From Pusillimonas sp. UBA6240 (lineage in GTDB: Bacteria > Pseudomonadota > Gammaproteobacteria > Burkholderiales > Burkholderiaceae_B), in assembly GCA_002441445.1 (NCBI GenBank), contig DJWC01000003.1, forward strand, positions 6,698 through 23,446: DNA of 16,749 bases, in the 5' to 3' direction. The notes beneath the pieces were generated by a model. It ran no database searches. It had not been told where the DNA came from and worked only from the letters and a program-made list of their open reading frames with translations. The position numbers and the translations under genes were made by a program. Shown here one piece after another: positions 1-7,400 of this stretch. Positions within the stretch are counted from its first letter, which is position 1. Each line of letters opens with the position of its first letter.

Positions 1-1295
1 TTGCCCGGCATCGCGCCGATGTAGGTGCGCCGGTGGCCGCGTATTTCGGCCTCGTCGTGAACGCCGCCCAGGCTGATGCGGGCGAATTTGCGTCCGGTCG
101 CCTTGGCGATGCTTTGCCCCAGCGAGGTCTTGCCTACGCCCGGGGGGCCGGCAAAGCAGAGGATGGGGCTCTTGCCTGTCGGGTTGAGCTTTTGCACGGC
201 CAGATATTCAAGAATGCGGCGTTTTATCTTGAGCAGGCCGTAATGATCCTGATCCAGGATGGCGCGCGCCTCGGCGATGTCGATGCGGCTGTCGGTGGTG
301 ACCGACCAGGGCAGTTCGGTGACCCAGTCGAGATACGTGCGCAGCATGGAATATTCGGCCGATGCCTCGGTCATGTGCTGCAGGCGCCTGAGATCCTTGC
401 GCACCTGGGCTTCGATGTCTTCGGGCATCTTGGCCCGGGTGATTTTTTCTTCAATCTGGGCGATCTCCGCCTCGTTGCCCTCTGTTTCGCCGAGCTGCTT
501 CTGTATGGTTTTCAGTTGCTCGCGCAGCAGGATTTCGCGTTGCCGGTCTTCGAAGCGTTCCTTGGTGCGCTGATCGATGTCCTGGCTGACGCGCAGGACC
601 TCGATGTTGTGGACCAGGAGGCCGAGCACTTTGCTCATGCGCGCTTCCAGGTCCATGGTTTCCAGAATGTCCTGTTTTTCTTCCGGCTTCAGGTCCATGA
701 CGCCGGCGATGAAGTCGGTCAACATGGACGGCGACGAAATGTTCTGCACCGTGGCCATGACTTCCGCCGGCGCCTGGGGCAGCATCTGGAGTATCTCGGC
801 GCTGCGGGTCTTCAACTGGACCATGAGCGCTTCGATGTGCACGCTGGAATCTTTCTGTTCTTCATAGCGCTCCACCGAGGCGACCGGGAAGGGGTATCCG
901 GGCAGGAAGTCTTTCACGCGATAGCGCTGCTCGCCTTGGCAGATGATATGGTGCGAGCCGTCAGGCGCCGTGACGTAGCGCAGAATGCTGGCGACGGTGC
1001 CCACGCGAAACAGTTCGTCCGGCGTGGGGTCGTTCGCCTCCGCCTGTCTCTGCAGCAGCACGCCCACCTGGCGTCCGGAGCGCGCGGCTTCCTGCGCAGC
1101 CGCCACGGAACTGTCGCGCCCGATGGTGATGGGCACCACCAGGCCCGGGAACAGCACCAGGTTGCGCACAGGGATGATGATCAGCGCGCCTTCCGGAATA
1201 GCGATGGCCGGAGCCGCCGTCTTTTTTTCCGGCGCCGCGGATTCTGTCGCATGCGGCGCACCGCCGGGGGTTTGGTCGGGGCTGTCGTTTGCCAT
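1..1295 (-). CDS. lon: ATP-dependent Lon protease (endopeptidase La), N-terminal 431 codons, cut by window edge
   Basis: Lon is a cytoplasmic hexameric AAA+ serine protease that degrades misfolded and regulatory proteins. The visible part begins with a roughly 35-residue Ala/Pro/Glu-rich tail, then the Lon substrate-binding domain (start IIIPVRNLVLFPG), a helical region, and the start of the AAA+ module with Walker A GPPGVGKT at about residues 383-390. The Walker B motif, the rest of the ATPase and the Ser-Lys protease domain lie outside the window. The ATG at 1293-1295 is chosen because a TAG lies ten codons upstream in frame. The opening segment resembles, from memory, the second Lon type of Burkholderiales rather than the clpX-linked housekeeping Lon; that is an inference. 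It follows the small heat shock gene by 27 bp, so the two are probably co-transcribed. Confidence 0.95.
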   Translation of the reverse strand, partial: MANDSPDQTPGGAPHATESAAPEKKTAAPAIAIPEGALIIIPVRNLVLFPGLVVPITIGRDSSVAAAQEAARSGRQVGVLLQRQAEANDPTPDELFRVGTVASILRYVTAPDGSHHIICQGEQRYRVKDFLPGYPFPVASVERYEEQKDSSVHIEALMVQLKTRSAEILQMLPQAPAEVMATVQNISSPSMLTDFIAGVMDLKPEEKQDILETMDLEARMSKVLGLLVHNIEVLRVSQDIDQRTKERFEDRQREILLREQLKTIQKQLGETEGNEAEIAQIEEKITRAKMPEDIEAQVRKDLRRLQHMTEASAEYSMLRTYLDWVTELPWSVTTDSRIDIAEARAILDQDHYGLLKIKRRILEYLAVQKLNPTGKSPILCFAGPPGVGKTSLGQSIAKATGRKFARISLGGVHDEAEIRGHRRTYIGAMPG

Positions 1296-1322
1296 GGTTT
1301 GCCAGCCTTGTGGGTAAGTTTG

Positions 1323-1727
1323 CTAAGTACGTTTCAATAAACTCAAGCGCAGGCAGCCATCGGCCAGCGTGGACTCTTGAATCTCGAAGTGGCCCGGCGG
1401 CAGTTCGATGCGCCGTTCAAAGCGGCCATAGGGAATTTCGATGCGGCGGATCTGCGCCGAAGTGGGAGCGGCCAAGGGGCGCTGGCCCAGTATGACGAGC
1501 GCGTTGCCGTCGATGACGACTTTGACCTGGTCCGGGGCGACCCCGGGCAAGGCCGCAAGCACCAGGAGGCTGCGATTGGTCTCGAAAATATCGACCGGAG
1601 GTTCCCAGGTCGGGCCGGAATTGCGGCCGGGGCTCAAGCGGAAGAATTGCCTGTGCAGGCGGTCCGCCTGTTCCAGCAGATTGATGGCTTCAGCCCACGC
1701 TGAGTCAACGGGCTTGCGGAATGTCAT
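1323..1727 (-). CDS. Hsp20 / alpha-crystallin family small heat shock protein, 134 aa
   Basis: Small heat shock proteins are ATP-independent cytoplasmic holdases that keep unfolding proteins soluble for refolding or proteolysis. The protein has a short helical N-terminus (residues 1-35), then an alpha-crystallin domain from the WEPPVDIFE stretch (about 41-50) through LPGV and ends in the typical G-x-L-x-L strand (GCLRLSL, 124-130). It stops at residue 134 with no obvious C-terminal I-X-I motif. The ATG at 1725-1727 is chosen because an AGGA Shine-Dalgarno lies 8 nt upstream. An ATG at 1734-1736 is in frame but overlaps that site and has no ribosome binding site of its own. The open frame runs further upstream without a convincing start. 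It lies 27 bp before lon on the same strand, a sensible holdase-protease pair. Confidence 0.9.
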   Translation of the reverse strand: MTFRKPVDSAWAEAINLLEQADRLHRQFFRLSPGRNSGPTWEPPVDIFETNRSLLVLAALPGVAPDQVKVVIDGNALVILGQRPLAAPTSAQIRRIEIPYGRFERRIELPPGHFEIQESTLADGCLRLSLLKRT

Positions 1728-1738
1728 GGATTGCATCC
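1728..1738 (-). promoter_or_regulatory. Small hairpin covering the hsp20 ribosome binding site
   Basis: On the hsp20 mRNA the sequence GGAU-GCA-AUCC ends directly before the start codon. The four perfect pairs enclose a three-base loop and bury most of the AGGA Shine-Dalgarno. Several small heat shock genes are controlled by RNA thermometers that mask this site. This stem is short and no longer ROSE-like fold was recognised, so the role is a guess. Confidence 0.3.
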
Positions 1739-1830
1739 TAATCGTGCGGCAGTGCTTGCCGTTTGCAGCCGCGGCGAGGCACGGGTGGAACCCGGTGCGT
1801 GCCGGCGCCGCGGCGCAGCCAGTTGCCAAT

Positions 1831-1859
1831 AGGATAGGAGCAAAAAACGCCGTTTGCAA
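1831..1859 (-). promoter_or_regulatory. Candidate sigma70-type promoter for hsp20-lon
   Basis: On the minus strand TTGCAA (1854-1859) is separated by exactly 17 bp from TATCCT (1831-1836). Each box matches 4 of 6 consensus bases. This would give a leader of roughly 100 nt. No sigma32-like pair was found in this direction, which is unexpected for a heat-shock operon. Confidence 0.35.
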
Positions 1860-1974
1860 TCCGCCCGGCGAAATTCCCGGCGCCGCCGGCGGGAAATCCA
1901 AAGGCGGCTGATTTTCCTCATCCGGGGCGTCGATGAATGCATACGGGACGCGCCGGGGCGGATATACTATTCCG

Positions 1975-2002
1975 CTTGAATTCGCACACTGTTACCCATT
2001 GT
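1975..2002 (+). promoter_or_regulatory. Sigma32 (RpoH)-like promoter reading toward the transporter gene
   Basis: CTTGAA at 1975-1980 is followed after 14 bp by CCCATTGT at 1995-2002. The E. coli RpoH consensus is CTTGAAA, then 11-16 bp, then CCCCATnT. The -35 part matches well. The -10 part fits as ACCCAT with one later mismatch. The site lies about 65 bp before the ATG at 2067 and faces away from hsp20-lon. Confidence 0.4.
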
Positions 2003-2066
2003 TCTGGATCGTAGCCGGGACCAGGCGGGTTTCCCGGCGGGCGCCGAGCGTGAAAAAGGGCGGCAC

Positions 2067-3401
2067 ATGGCCATGACATTACAAGGCGTCTTCAACGTTC
2101 GCCGCTCAGAGGTCTTGCCGGTGGCTTTGGCCATGGCGTTTTTCTTTTGCGTCCTGACGGCGCTGATGATGCTGCGCCCGGCGCGCGAGGCTCTGGGCAT
2201 GCGCGGCGGTCTGGATGCCGTGCGCTGGCTCTTCGTCGGCACGGCGGTGGTTACCCTGCTGGTCAATCCGGTTTTCGGCCTGCTGGTCAGCCGTTTTCGG
2301 CGCATCGTATTCATTGCCGCCACTTATCTGTTCTTTGCCGGCAGTCTGGGGGTCTTTTATTTGTTGATCGCGCTGACGCCAGACGTGATCGGGGTAGCCA
2401 CCGGCCAAGTGTTCTACGTCTGGTTCAGCGTCTTCAATCTGTTCTCCTCCATGGTGTTCTGGGCGCTGATGTCCGACAGCTTCTCGCTGGAACAGAGCAA
2501 GCGCTTCTTCGCTTTGATCGCCGTGGGCGGCACCCTGGGCGCCGTCTTTGGGCCGTGGCTGTCTTCCATACTGGCCAAGGTGGTGGGTACGCCGGCGTTG
2601 CTGCTGATATCCGCCGGTTTCCTGATATTGGCGCTCTGCCTCGCCGGCGTGCTCATCCGGCTGCAACCGGCCCGATCGGCGCCCGCGGAAAGCGGCGGGC
2701 CGGCGGGCCGGCCGGACGCAGAGCTCATCGGCGGCGGCGCATGGGACGGCCTCAAGGCCGTGTTCCAATCCAGGTACTTGCTGGGGATAGCCGCCTATGT
2801 CGTGATCCTGGCGGTCATGGCGACCTTTCTTTACTTCACGCGCCTGCAGATGGTGGCCGCCCTGCATAATGAAATGGACAGCCGCACCACGCTGTTCGCC
2901 CAGATCGACGTGATCACGCAAGTCGCAACGCTGGTGATCCAGGTTTTGGTGTCGGGCCATTTGATGAAGCGTCTTGGCGTCCACATCACCTTGGCGCTGC
3001 TGCCCCTGACCACGCTCCTGGGCTTCGTGGGCCTGGCCCTGGCGGGCTCGCTGGCCGCCCTGATCATGTTCGAGTCGGCGTTCCGCGCGGTGCAGCGCGC
3101 CATCATGCGCCCGGCGCGGGAAACACTGTTCACCGTGGTCAGCGCCGAGGACAAATACAAGGCCAAGGCGGTGATCGATACTTTCGTCTATCGCGCGGGC
3201 GATGTGGCCGGCGCTCAGTTGGAGGGGGCATTGGGACGCCTGGGCATGGGGCTGGCCGCCGTAGCCAGCGTGGCCGTGCCCTTGGCCGTCGTCTGGGCGG
3301 CGCTCGGGCTTTGGCTGGGGCGCGCACAGCAGGGGATTGCCGTCGCGGGCGCGCCCCAGCCTCTTCCCGCCGCTACGCCTCCTTGTCATTCATCCAAATA
3401 A
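2067..3401 (+). CDS. ATP/ADP-translocase-like (Npt/TLC-related) MFS-type membrane transporter, 444 aa
   Basis: This is a polytopic inner-membrane protein with about 12 predicted helices and a polar central loop (about residues 200-225) between two six-helix halves. The RPAREALGM segment near the first helix and the K-Y-K-A-K-x-x-I-D-T-F-V-Y-R-x-G-D stretch in the second half (about 370-390) recall the nucleotide transporter family typified by rickettsial and chlamydial Npt/Tlc proteins, as found in free-living proteobacteria. The true substrate in free-living bacteria is not known to me, so nucleotide exchange is not claimed. The ATG at 2067 is supported by AAGGG six bases upstream; an in-frame ATG at 2073 has worse spacing. 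The stop codon touches the Shine-Dalgarno of the next gene, so the two genes form an operon. Confidence 0.75.
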   Translation: MAMTLQGVFNVRRSEVLPVALAMAFFFCVLTALMMLRPAREALGMRGGLDAVRWLFVGTAVVTLLVNPVFGLLVSRFRRIVFIAATYLFFAGSLGVFYLLIALTPDVIGVATGQVFYVWFSVFNLFSSMVFWALMSDSFSLEQSKRFFALIAVGGTLGAVFGPWLSSILAKVVGTPALLLISAGFLILALCLAGVLIRLQPARSAPAESGGPAGRPDAELIGGGAWDGLKAVFQSRYLLGIAAYVVILAVMATFLYFTRLQMVAALHNEMDSRTTLFAQIDVITQVATLVIQVLVSGHLMKRLGVHITLALLPLTTLLGFVGLALAGSLAALIMFESAFRAVQRAIMRPARETLFTVVSAEDKYKAKAVIDTFVYRAGDVAGAQLEGALGRLGMGLAAVASVAVPLAVVWAALGLWLGRAQQGIAVAGAPQPLPAATPPCHSSK

Positions 3402-3413
3402 AGGAGTTCAGGC

Positions 3414-4358
3414 ATGATTTCTCGGCGTGATTATCTGGCTTTGTGTCTCGCAGCGGGCGCGGGTTCTCTGTTTGCGCCGCGCCTGTCGCGGGCGAACCAA
3501 CAATCGGGCTCTCTAATCACAAGGCCCATCCCATCGTCCGGCGAGCGGCTTCCCGTGGTGGGCCTGGGCAGCTCCGCTACCTTCTCCAGCGCCGCGGGCG
3601 CGGCGGAGGTGGAAGGGCTGAAAGAGGTGTTCCACGCTTTCGTCGAACATGGCGGCACGGTTTTCGACACGGCGCCCGGCTATGGCGCATCGGAAGCCGT
3701 GGCGGGGAAAATCGTCAATGAACTGCATATCGCCGACAAAGTGTTCTGGGCGACCAAGGTCAACGTTGCCGGGTTCGGAGGAGGGAAGGCGGATGTCGGG
3801 CAAGCCAAGGCGCAGCTCGAGGCCTCGTTCAAAGCGGTCGGCAAGCCCGTGATCGACCTGATCCAGGTCCACAACCTGGGCGATGTGCCCACGCAGTTGC
3901 CGCTGCTCAAGTCCCTGCGCGACGAAAAACGGATCCGTTATCTGGGCGTGACGACTACATTTCCCCGCCAGTACGAGCAGCTTGAAAAAGTAATGCGCGA
4001 TGAACGCCTGGATTTCATCGGCGTGGATTACGCCATCGACAACCGGGTCATGGAAGAGCGCATATTCCCGCTGGCGCTGGACCGCGGCATTGCGGTCCTG
4101 GCGTACGCGCCTTTCGGCCGCACGCGTCTTTGGGATGTGGTGAAAGGCCACGAGGTGCCGGCATGGGCGGGGGAGCTGGGCATCCGTTCCTGGGGCCAGT
4201 TTTTCCTGAAATTCGTGGTGTCCCACCCGGCCGTGACCTGCGCCACGCCCGCCACCAGCCGCGCCAGGAATGCCGTGGACAACATGGGCGCCGCCTTTGG
4301 CGACTTGCCGGACACAGCCATGCGTGAACGCATGGCGCAGCACATACGCTCGCTGTGA
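3414..4358 (+). CDS. Tat-exported aldo/keto reductase, 314 aa
   Basis: Aldo/keto reductases are NAD(P)H-dependent carbonyl oxidoreductases with a TIM-barrel fold. The protein starts with a twin-arginine signal (SRRDYLAL at residues 3-10, hydrophobic stretch, then ARA-like cleavage near residue 28). It therefore probably folds with its cofactor in the cytoplasm and is exported to the periplasm. The family tetrad is visible: Asp85 in FDTAPGYG, Tyr90, Lys115 in WATKV and His153 in QVHN. The ATG at 3414 has a strong AAGGAG that overlaps the end of the transporter gene 12 bp upstream, so translation is likely coupled. The gene converges with the outer-membrane protein gene, with only 7 bp between the stops. 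Substrate is unknown. Confidence 0.88.
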   Translation: MISRRDYLALCLAAGAGSLFAPRLSRANQQSGSLITRPIPSSGERLPVVGLGSSATFSSAAGAAEVEGLKEVFHAFVEHGGTVFDTAPGYGASEAVAGKIVNELHIADKVFWATKVNVAGFGGGKADVGQAKAQLEASFKAVGKPVIDLIQVHNLGDVPTQLPLLKSLRDEKRIRYLGVTTTFPRQYEQLEKVMRDERLDFIGVDYAIDNRVMEERIFPLALDRGIAVLAYAPFGRTRLWDVVKGHEVPAWAGELGIRSWGQFFLKFVVSHPAVTCATPATSRARNAVDNMGAAFGDLPDTAMRERMAQHIRSL

Positions 4359-4365
4359 CTGTTCT

Positions 4366-5163
4366 TCAGAACTTATATTGCAGGCCGGCCACAAATAGAT
4401 TGTAGTGCTGGCGCCCCAAGTCGACGCGCCAGCTCGTCGTGGGAAGATGCACCCCGGGGTAATTGGTCGACCCGAAGGTGTAGCGGGTGGAATCGATGGA
4501 AAGGTATCTGTATTCCGCGAACAGGCGCAGGTTTTTGTTCACTTCCGCCTTGATGCCCGCCTTCAGTTGCATGGCGAAAGCGGACTTCGAGGCGTCCGGA
4601 TCGGAGTTGAAATGGTTGATGCCGGGTTCGGATGGGTTTGCGGAATCCGATCCCTTGATGGACATGAACGCCACGCCCGCGCCGGCGCCGATATAAGGAA
4701 AAAGCGTGTTCGAATACGGGGTTTGCAAGGTGAGCACCGCGTTGGCCAGCAGCACGCCGGCGGTCATGGGCAGGGTGACGTATTGGGTTCCCAAGGCACG
4801 CGGAATGACGGGCATCTCGCCGGTGGGTGAATACTTGCCGATGTAGATGCCTTCCAGTTCGGCGGCGGGCTTTAGGCCCCATCTGGACGATCCCAAGTCC
4901 CAGCGCTTCCATTCATAGCCTAGCTGCCCTCCGCCCACGGAAACATGCGTGCCGCTGCCGGTGGAGCCGCTGGCATTGATGGGCAGTCTTCTGGAATTAT
5001 CGAGCAGCACCGCACCCCGCTGCTGCAAGCTCGTCGCGATGGCCGAGCCTGTGCCGCCGAACACGCCGATGTAAAGGCCGGCTTCGCTTGCTGCCTCCGC
5101 CGCAAGGCAAGGGCCCGCGGCAAGCGAAGCCAGCAGGGCCGATACAAGATGCTTGGAGTTCAT
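4366..5163 (-). CDS. Outer-membrane beta-barrel protein (OmpA/OmpW-like fold), 265 aa
   Basis: An N-terminal signal peptide (residues 1 to about 22, ending PCLA) is followed by alternating hydrophobic strands. The C-terminal strand ends in an aromatic residue (LQYKF), the usual outer-membrane insertion signal. Phrases such as AEYRYLSID and YIGAGAGVAF are typical of small 8-stranded barrels. The start ATG at 5161-5163 has a GGAGG four bases upstream; the longer open frame adds a non-signal N-terminus and is rejected. It lies 89 bp after the TonB receptor gene on the same strand but has its own promoter-like region with a perfect inverted repeat. It may therefore be controlled separately. The transported substrate or role is unknown. 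Confidence 0.85.
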   Translation of the reverse strand: MNSKHLVSALLASLAAGPCLAAEAASEAGLYIGVFGGTGSAIATSLQQRGAVLLDNSRRLPINASGSTGSGTHVSVGGGQLGYEWKRWDLGSSRWGLKPAAELEGIYIGKYSPTGEMPVIPRALGTQYVTLPMTAGVLLANAVLTLQTPYSNTLFPYIGAGAGVAFMSIKGSDSANPSEPGINHFNSDPDASKSAFAMQLKAGIKAEVNKNLRLFAEYRYLSIDSTRYTFGSTNYPGVHLPTTSWRVDLGRQHYNLFVAGLQYKF

Positions 5164-5197
5164 CAGTCCTCCGTAGGAGATGGTTTTTCCCAAGGAT

Positions 5198-5203
5198 ACT
5201 ATA
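5198..5203 (-). promoter_or_regulatory. -10 element TATAGT for the outer-membrane protein gene
   Basis: On the minus strand TATAGT matches 5 of 6 consensus bases and lies 34 bp before the start codon. No good -35 hexamer is found at 16-18 bp, which suggests an activator. Its last base overlaps one arm of the inverted repeat at 5203-5230. Confidence 0.45.
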
Positions 5204-5230
5204 CGTAACATTAAATACGCTATGTTACGT
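5203..5230. promoter_or_regulatory. Perfect 9-bp inverted repeat, candidate operator
   Basis: ACGTAACAT (5203-5211) and ATGTTACGT (5222-5230) are exact reverse complements separated by 10 bp of AT-rich spacer. The arms are about 1.8 helical turns apart, as for a dimeric regulator. The site occupies the -10 to -40 region of the outer-membrane protein gene and lies just after the stop codon of the receptor gene. It has no T-tract and is AT-rich, so it is unlikely to be an intrinsic terminator. I do not recognise the motif. Confidence 0.55.
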
Positions 5231-5252
5231 TTGATCGGCGGCGCCGAAGGCC

Positions 5253-7400
5253 TCAATAACGCAGTTGCACGCCCGCGAACACCGCACGGCCGGCGCCCGG
5301 CTCGAACAGGGTGGAGCCGGCGTTGGCGCGGTCGGTGATGCTGGCGCTGGCGATGTAGCGGCGATTGGTCAGGTTGCGTCCTTCAAGGTAAAAAGAGTAT
5401 GGCCCTTTTTCCCAGCCCGCCCGCAATCCCAGCAAGGCATAAGAGGCCGTCCTGGTGGTGTTGGCATTGTCGACATAATAGGCTTGGGGCACCCATTCCA
5501 CATTCGGTCCCAGATAGTAGCCGGAGGAGTGTTTGTAAAGGATTTCCGCGCGCAGGTAGTGCCGGGGAACGCCCGGAATCTGCTTGTTGCCCCACACGCG
5601 ATCATCGTCGAAGCGGAAGTCGCTGTAGGTATAGCTGGCCTTGATCTGCAGGCTGTCGCCTTGCGGGCCTTGCTCGAAAAGGCCGCGCAGGGCGGTCCAC
5701 TGCATGCCCAGTTCCAGCCCTTGGTGGATGCTGCGGTCCAGATTGGTGGTTTGCTCGCAAATATTCCACATGGAACTGATGCACTGGAATTCGTTCTTGA
5801 TCCTGGCGTGGTATAGCGCGACATCCCAGCCGAAGTCGCCGGCGTGGCCGCGCGTGCCGATCTCGAAAGTGGTTGCACGCTGTGGTTCCAGGCGATCCAG
5901 GTCATTCGCCGTTGCGAAATTCATGTCGCCGAAAGTCGGAGGCTCGGCGCTGCGCGATATATTCCCGTAGACCTGCCATCCGGGCTGGACTTGCCACAGC
6001 AGACCCAATTTGGGGTTGAAGAAATCATAGCTTTTGTCGCCGGAACGGCTGGGCGGCTGGCCGCCGTTGTAGCGGTCGGCCCGTTCGCGCCGCGCATGCA
6101 GATACTGCATGCCGGCGATCAGTGATACGCCGGGCACGATGTCGAAAGCGTTTTCGCCGTACAGCGTCACGTTGTCGGAAGTGTCTTTGGTTTGCGACAG
6201 CCTGGCGCCGCGGTGGCCGCCCGTATTGACGTAGTTATTGGCATCCACCGTGCCGGCCGACCAGGTCAGCCCCAATGTCAGGCGGTTGTCGTGGCCCGCC
6301 AGAGGCCGTGAGTTCACCAGGCGGGTATAGGCGCCGTAGTCGGTGTAGTCGTTATCCAGGTATTGGTATATGGGATGGCGCAAATGGCTCTGCGCATACC
6401 ACCCGCCAAATTCATAAACCGTATCGCCCGCCGTGTACACCGTACGGTTGGAGATGCGCCCTCCATCGATATTGCGTTGCCAGTCATTGGTTTCGTTCAC
6501 GGCCGCCGCGCGGCGCGGATCATTGAGCGCCTGTTCGCGCGTCACTGAACCCGGGATGTCCTGCCGTATCCGCGCGCCGGTCAGATAGAAACGTGTTTCG
6601 GCGTTTTCCGACAGCCGCCAGCCGAGGTTGCCGCTGACCCGCAAGGAGTCGCCGCCGCTGTGGTCCCGAAACCCGTCCTGGCGCTGCCAGGAACCCGTCA
6701 CGAACCCATCGAGCTTTTCACCGGCGAACCCGCCGCTCAGTTGCGTGCGCCGCCAGCCGAAACTGCCCGCATCGATTCGACCCTGGAATGGACTGGCGTC
6801 ACGCCCTGTGGGGGTCACGAAATTGATGGCGCCGCCCAGAGTGCCGGCGCCGAAACGCAGCGCGTTCGCGCCTTTGTATACCTCGGTGTAGCGGTAGGCC
6901 GTGGGATCTATCCATTGAAAATCGGTGCTGCCGTCGGCGTTGTTCAGCGGCACACCGTCTTGATACAAGGCTATGCCTCGCAGGTGATAGTAGCGGGACA
7001 GGCCCGAACCGCGTATGGACAGGCGCGCATCCTCGCCCCATTTGGGCTGGGCGAAAACACCGGGCGTGTAATCGAGAATATCCTTGACGGTCGCCGCCTG
7101 GGTGTCGCGCCAGGCGGTATCTTTTACCAGCGCCGCGCCGCCTGGAATCTGTTCGATGTGCGCTTGCGCCTCTTGCACCGATGGCGCGGTCAGGCTGAAG
7201 CTTTCCCCAGCCTTTACCATGATGGGCGCCAGGGTCTGGGCTTGCTCCTGCGCCTGCGCCGCCGCGCCCAGCAGGCCGCTCAGCATCAGCATCCAGGCCT
7301 TTGATTGCACGCTGCGGCGCACGCGGCCGGCCGCCAGGTCGTCCGGCCTCGCCCTCGTCCTGGTTCCTGCCTTTGTTCTTGTTCTTGCGGGGTGATTCAC
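5253..7400 (-). CDS. TonB-dependent outer-membrane receptor, 715 aa, candidate copper/metallophore importer
   Basis: TonB-dependent receptors are 22-stranded outer-membrane barrels that import chelated metals using energy from TonB-ExbBD. A long basic N-terminus precedes a signal peptide (hydrophobic residues 35-48, AQA cleavage near 50). A TonB-box-like TLAPIMVKA (56-64), a plug domain (about 80-200, with LSIRGSGLS and GTLGGAINFV) and a barrel ending in VQLRY follow. There is no N-terminal signalling domain. The start is a GTG at 7398-7400 that overlaps the TGA of the CopC-CopD gene, with AAAGGAG eight bases upstream. The plug resembles FecA-type receptors, so an iron complex is possible. 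The copper role is inferred from the operon. Residues 540-548 form C-x3-M-x3-C in a predicted loop. Confidence 0.93.
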   Translation of the reverse strand: MNHPARTRTKAGTRTRARPDDLAAGRVRRSVQSKAWMLMLSGLLGAAAQAQEQAQTLAPIMVKAGESFSLTAPSVQEAQAHIEQIPGGAALVKDTAWRDTQAATVKDILDYTPGVFAQPKWGEDARLSIRGSGLSRYYHLRGIALYQDGVPLNNADGSTDFQWIDPTAYRYTEVYKGANALRFGAGTLGGAINFVTPTGRDASPFQGRIDAGSFGWRRTQLSGGFAGEKLDGFVTGSWQRQDGFRDHSGGDSLRVSGNLGWRLSENAETRFYLTGARIRQDIPGSVTREQALNDPRRAAAVNETNDWQRNIDGGRISNRTVYTAGDTVYEFGGWYAQSHLRHPIYQYLDNDYTDYGAYTRLVNSRPLAGHDNRLTLGLTWSAGTVDANNYVNTGGHRGARLSQTKDTSDNVTLYGENAFDIVPGVSLIAGMQYLHARRERADRYNGGQPPSRSGDKSYDFFNPKLGLLWQVQPGWQVYGNISRSAEPPTFGDMNFATANDLDRLEPQRATTFEIGTRGHAGDFGWDVALYHARIKNEFQCISSMWNICEQTTNLDRSIHQGLELGMQWTALRGLFEQGPQGDSLQIKASYTYSDFRFDDDRVWGNKQIPGVPRHYLRAEILYKHSSGYYLGPNVEWVPQAYYVDNANTTRTASYALLGLRAGWEKGPYSFYLEGRNLTNRRYIASASITDRANAGSTLFEPGAGRAVFAGVQLRY

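Larger units (their letters stand above)
1728..2066. other. Divergent intergenic region between hsp20 and the transporter gene (339 bp)
   Basis: This gap separates two divergent genes and should hold both promoters. It contains the candidate minus-strand promoter at 1831-1859, the SD hairpin at 1728-1738 and a heat-shock-like plus-strand promoter at 1975-2002. The overlapping open frames here have no ribosome binding site or recognisable domain, and I see no gene in it. Confidence 0.7.

Noticed and set aside
33..1340. 435-codon plus-strand open frame at the left end
   Set aside because: It is antisense to lon, whose minus-strand translation shows the Lon domain and Walker A motif.
2106..3389. 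Long minus-strand open frame opposite the transporter gene
   Set aside because: The product is a low-complexity Gln/His/Arg-rich shadow with no domain. The plus strand encodes a clear membrane protein with a ribosome binding site.
4359..4378. Shared terminator between the convergent reductase and outer-membrane protein genes
   Set aside because: Only a five-base GTTCT-TC-AGAAC dyad is present, without a T-tract on either strand.
5203..5230. Inverted repeat as terminator of the TonB receptor gene
   Set aside because: The stem is AT-rich, has a 10-nt loop and no U-tract, and it sits exactly over a -10 element.
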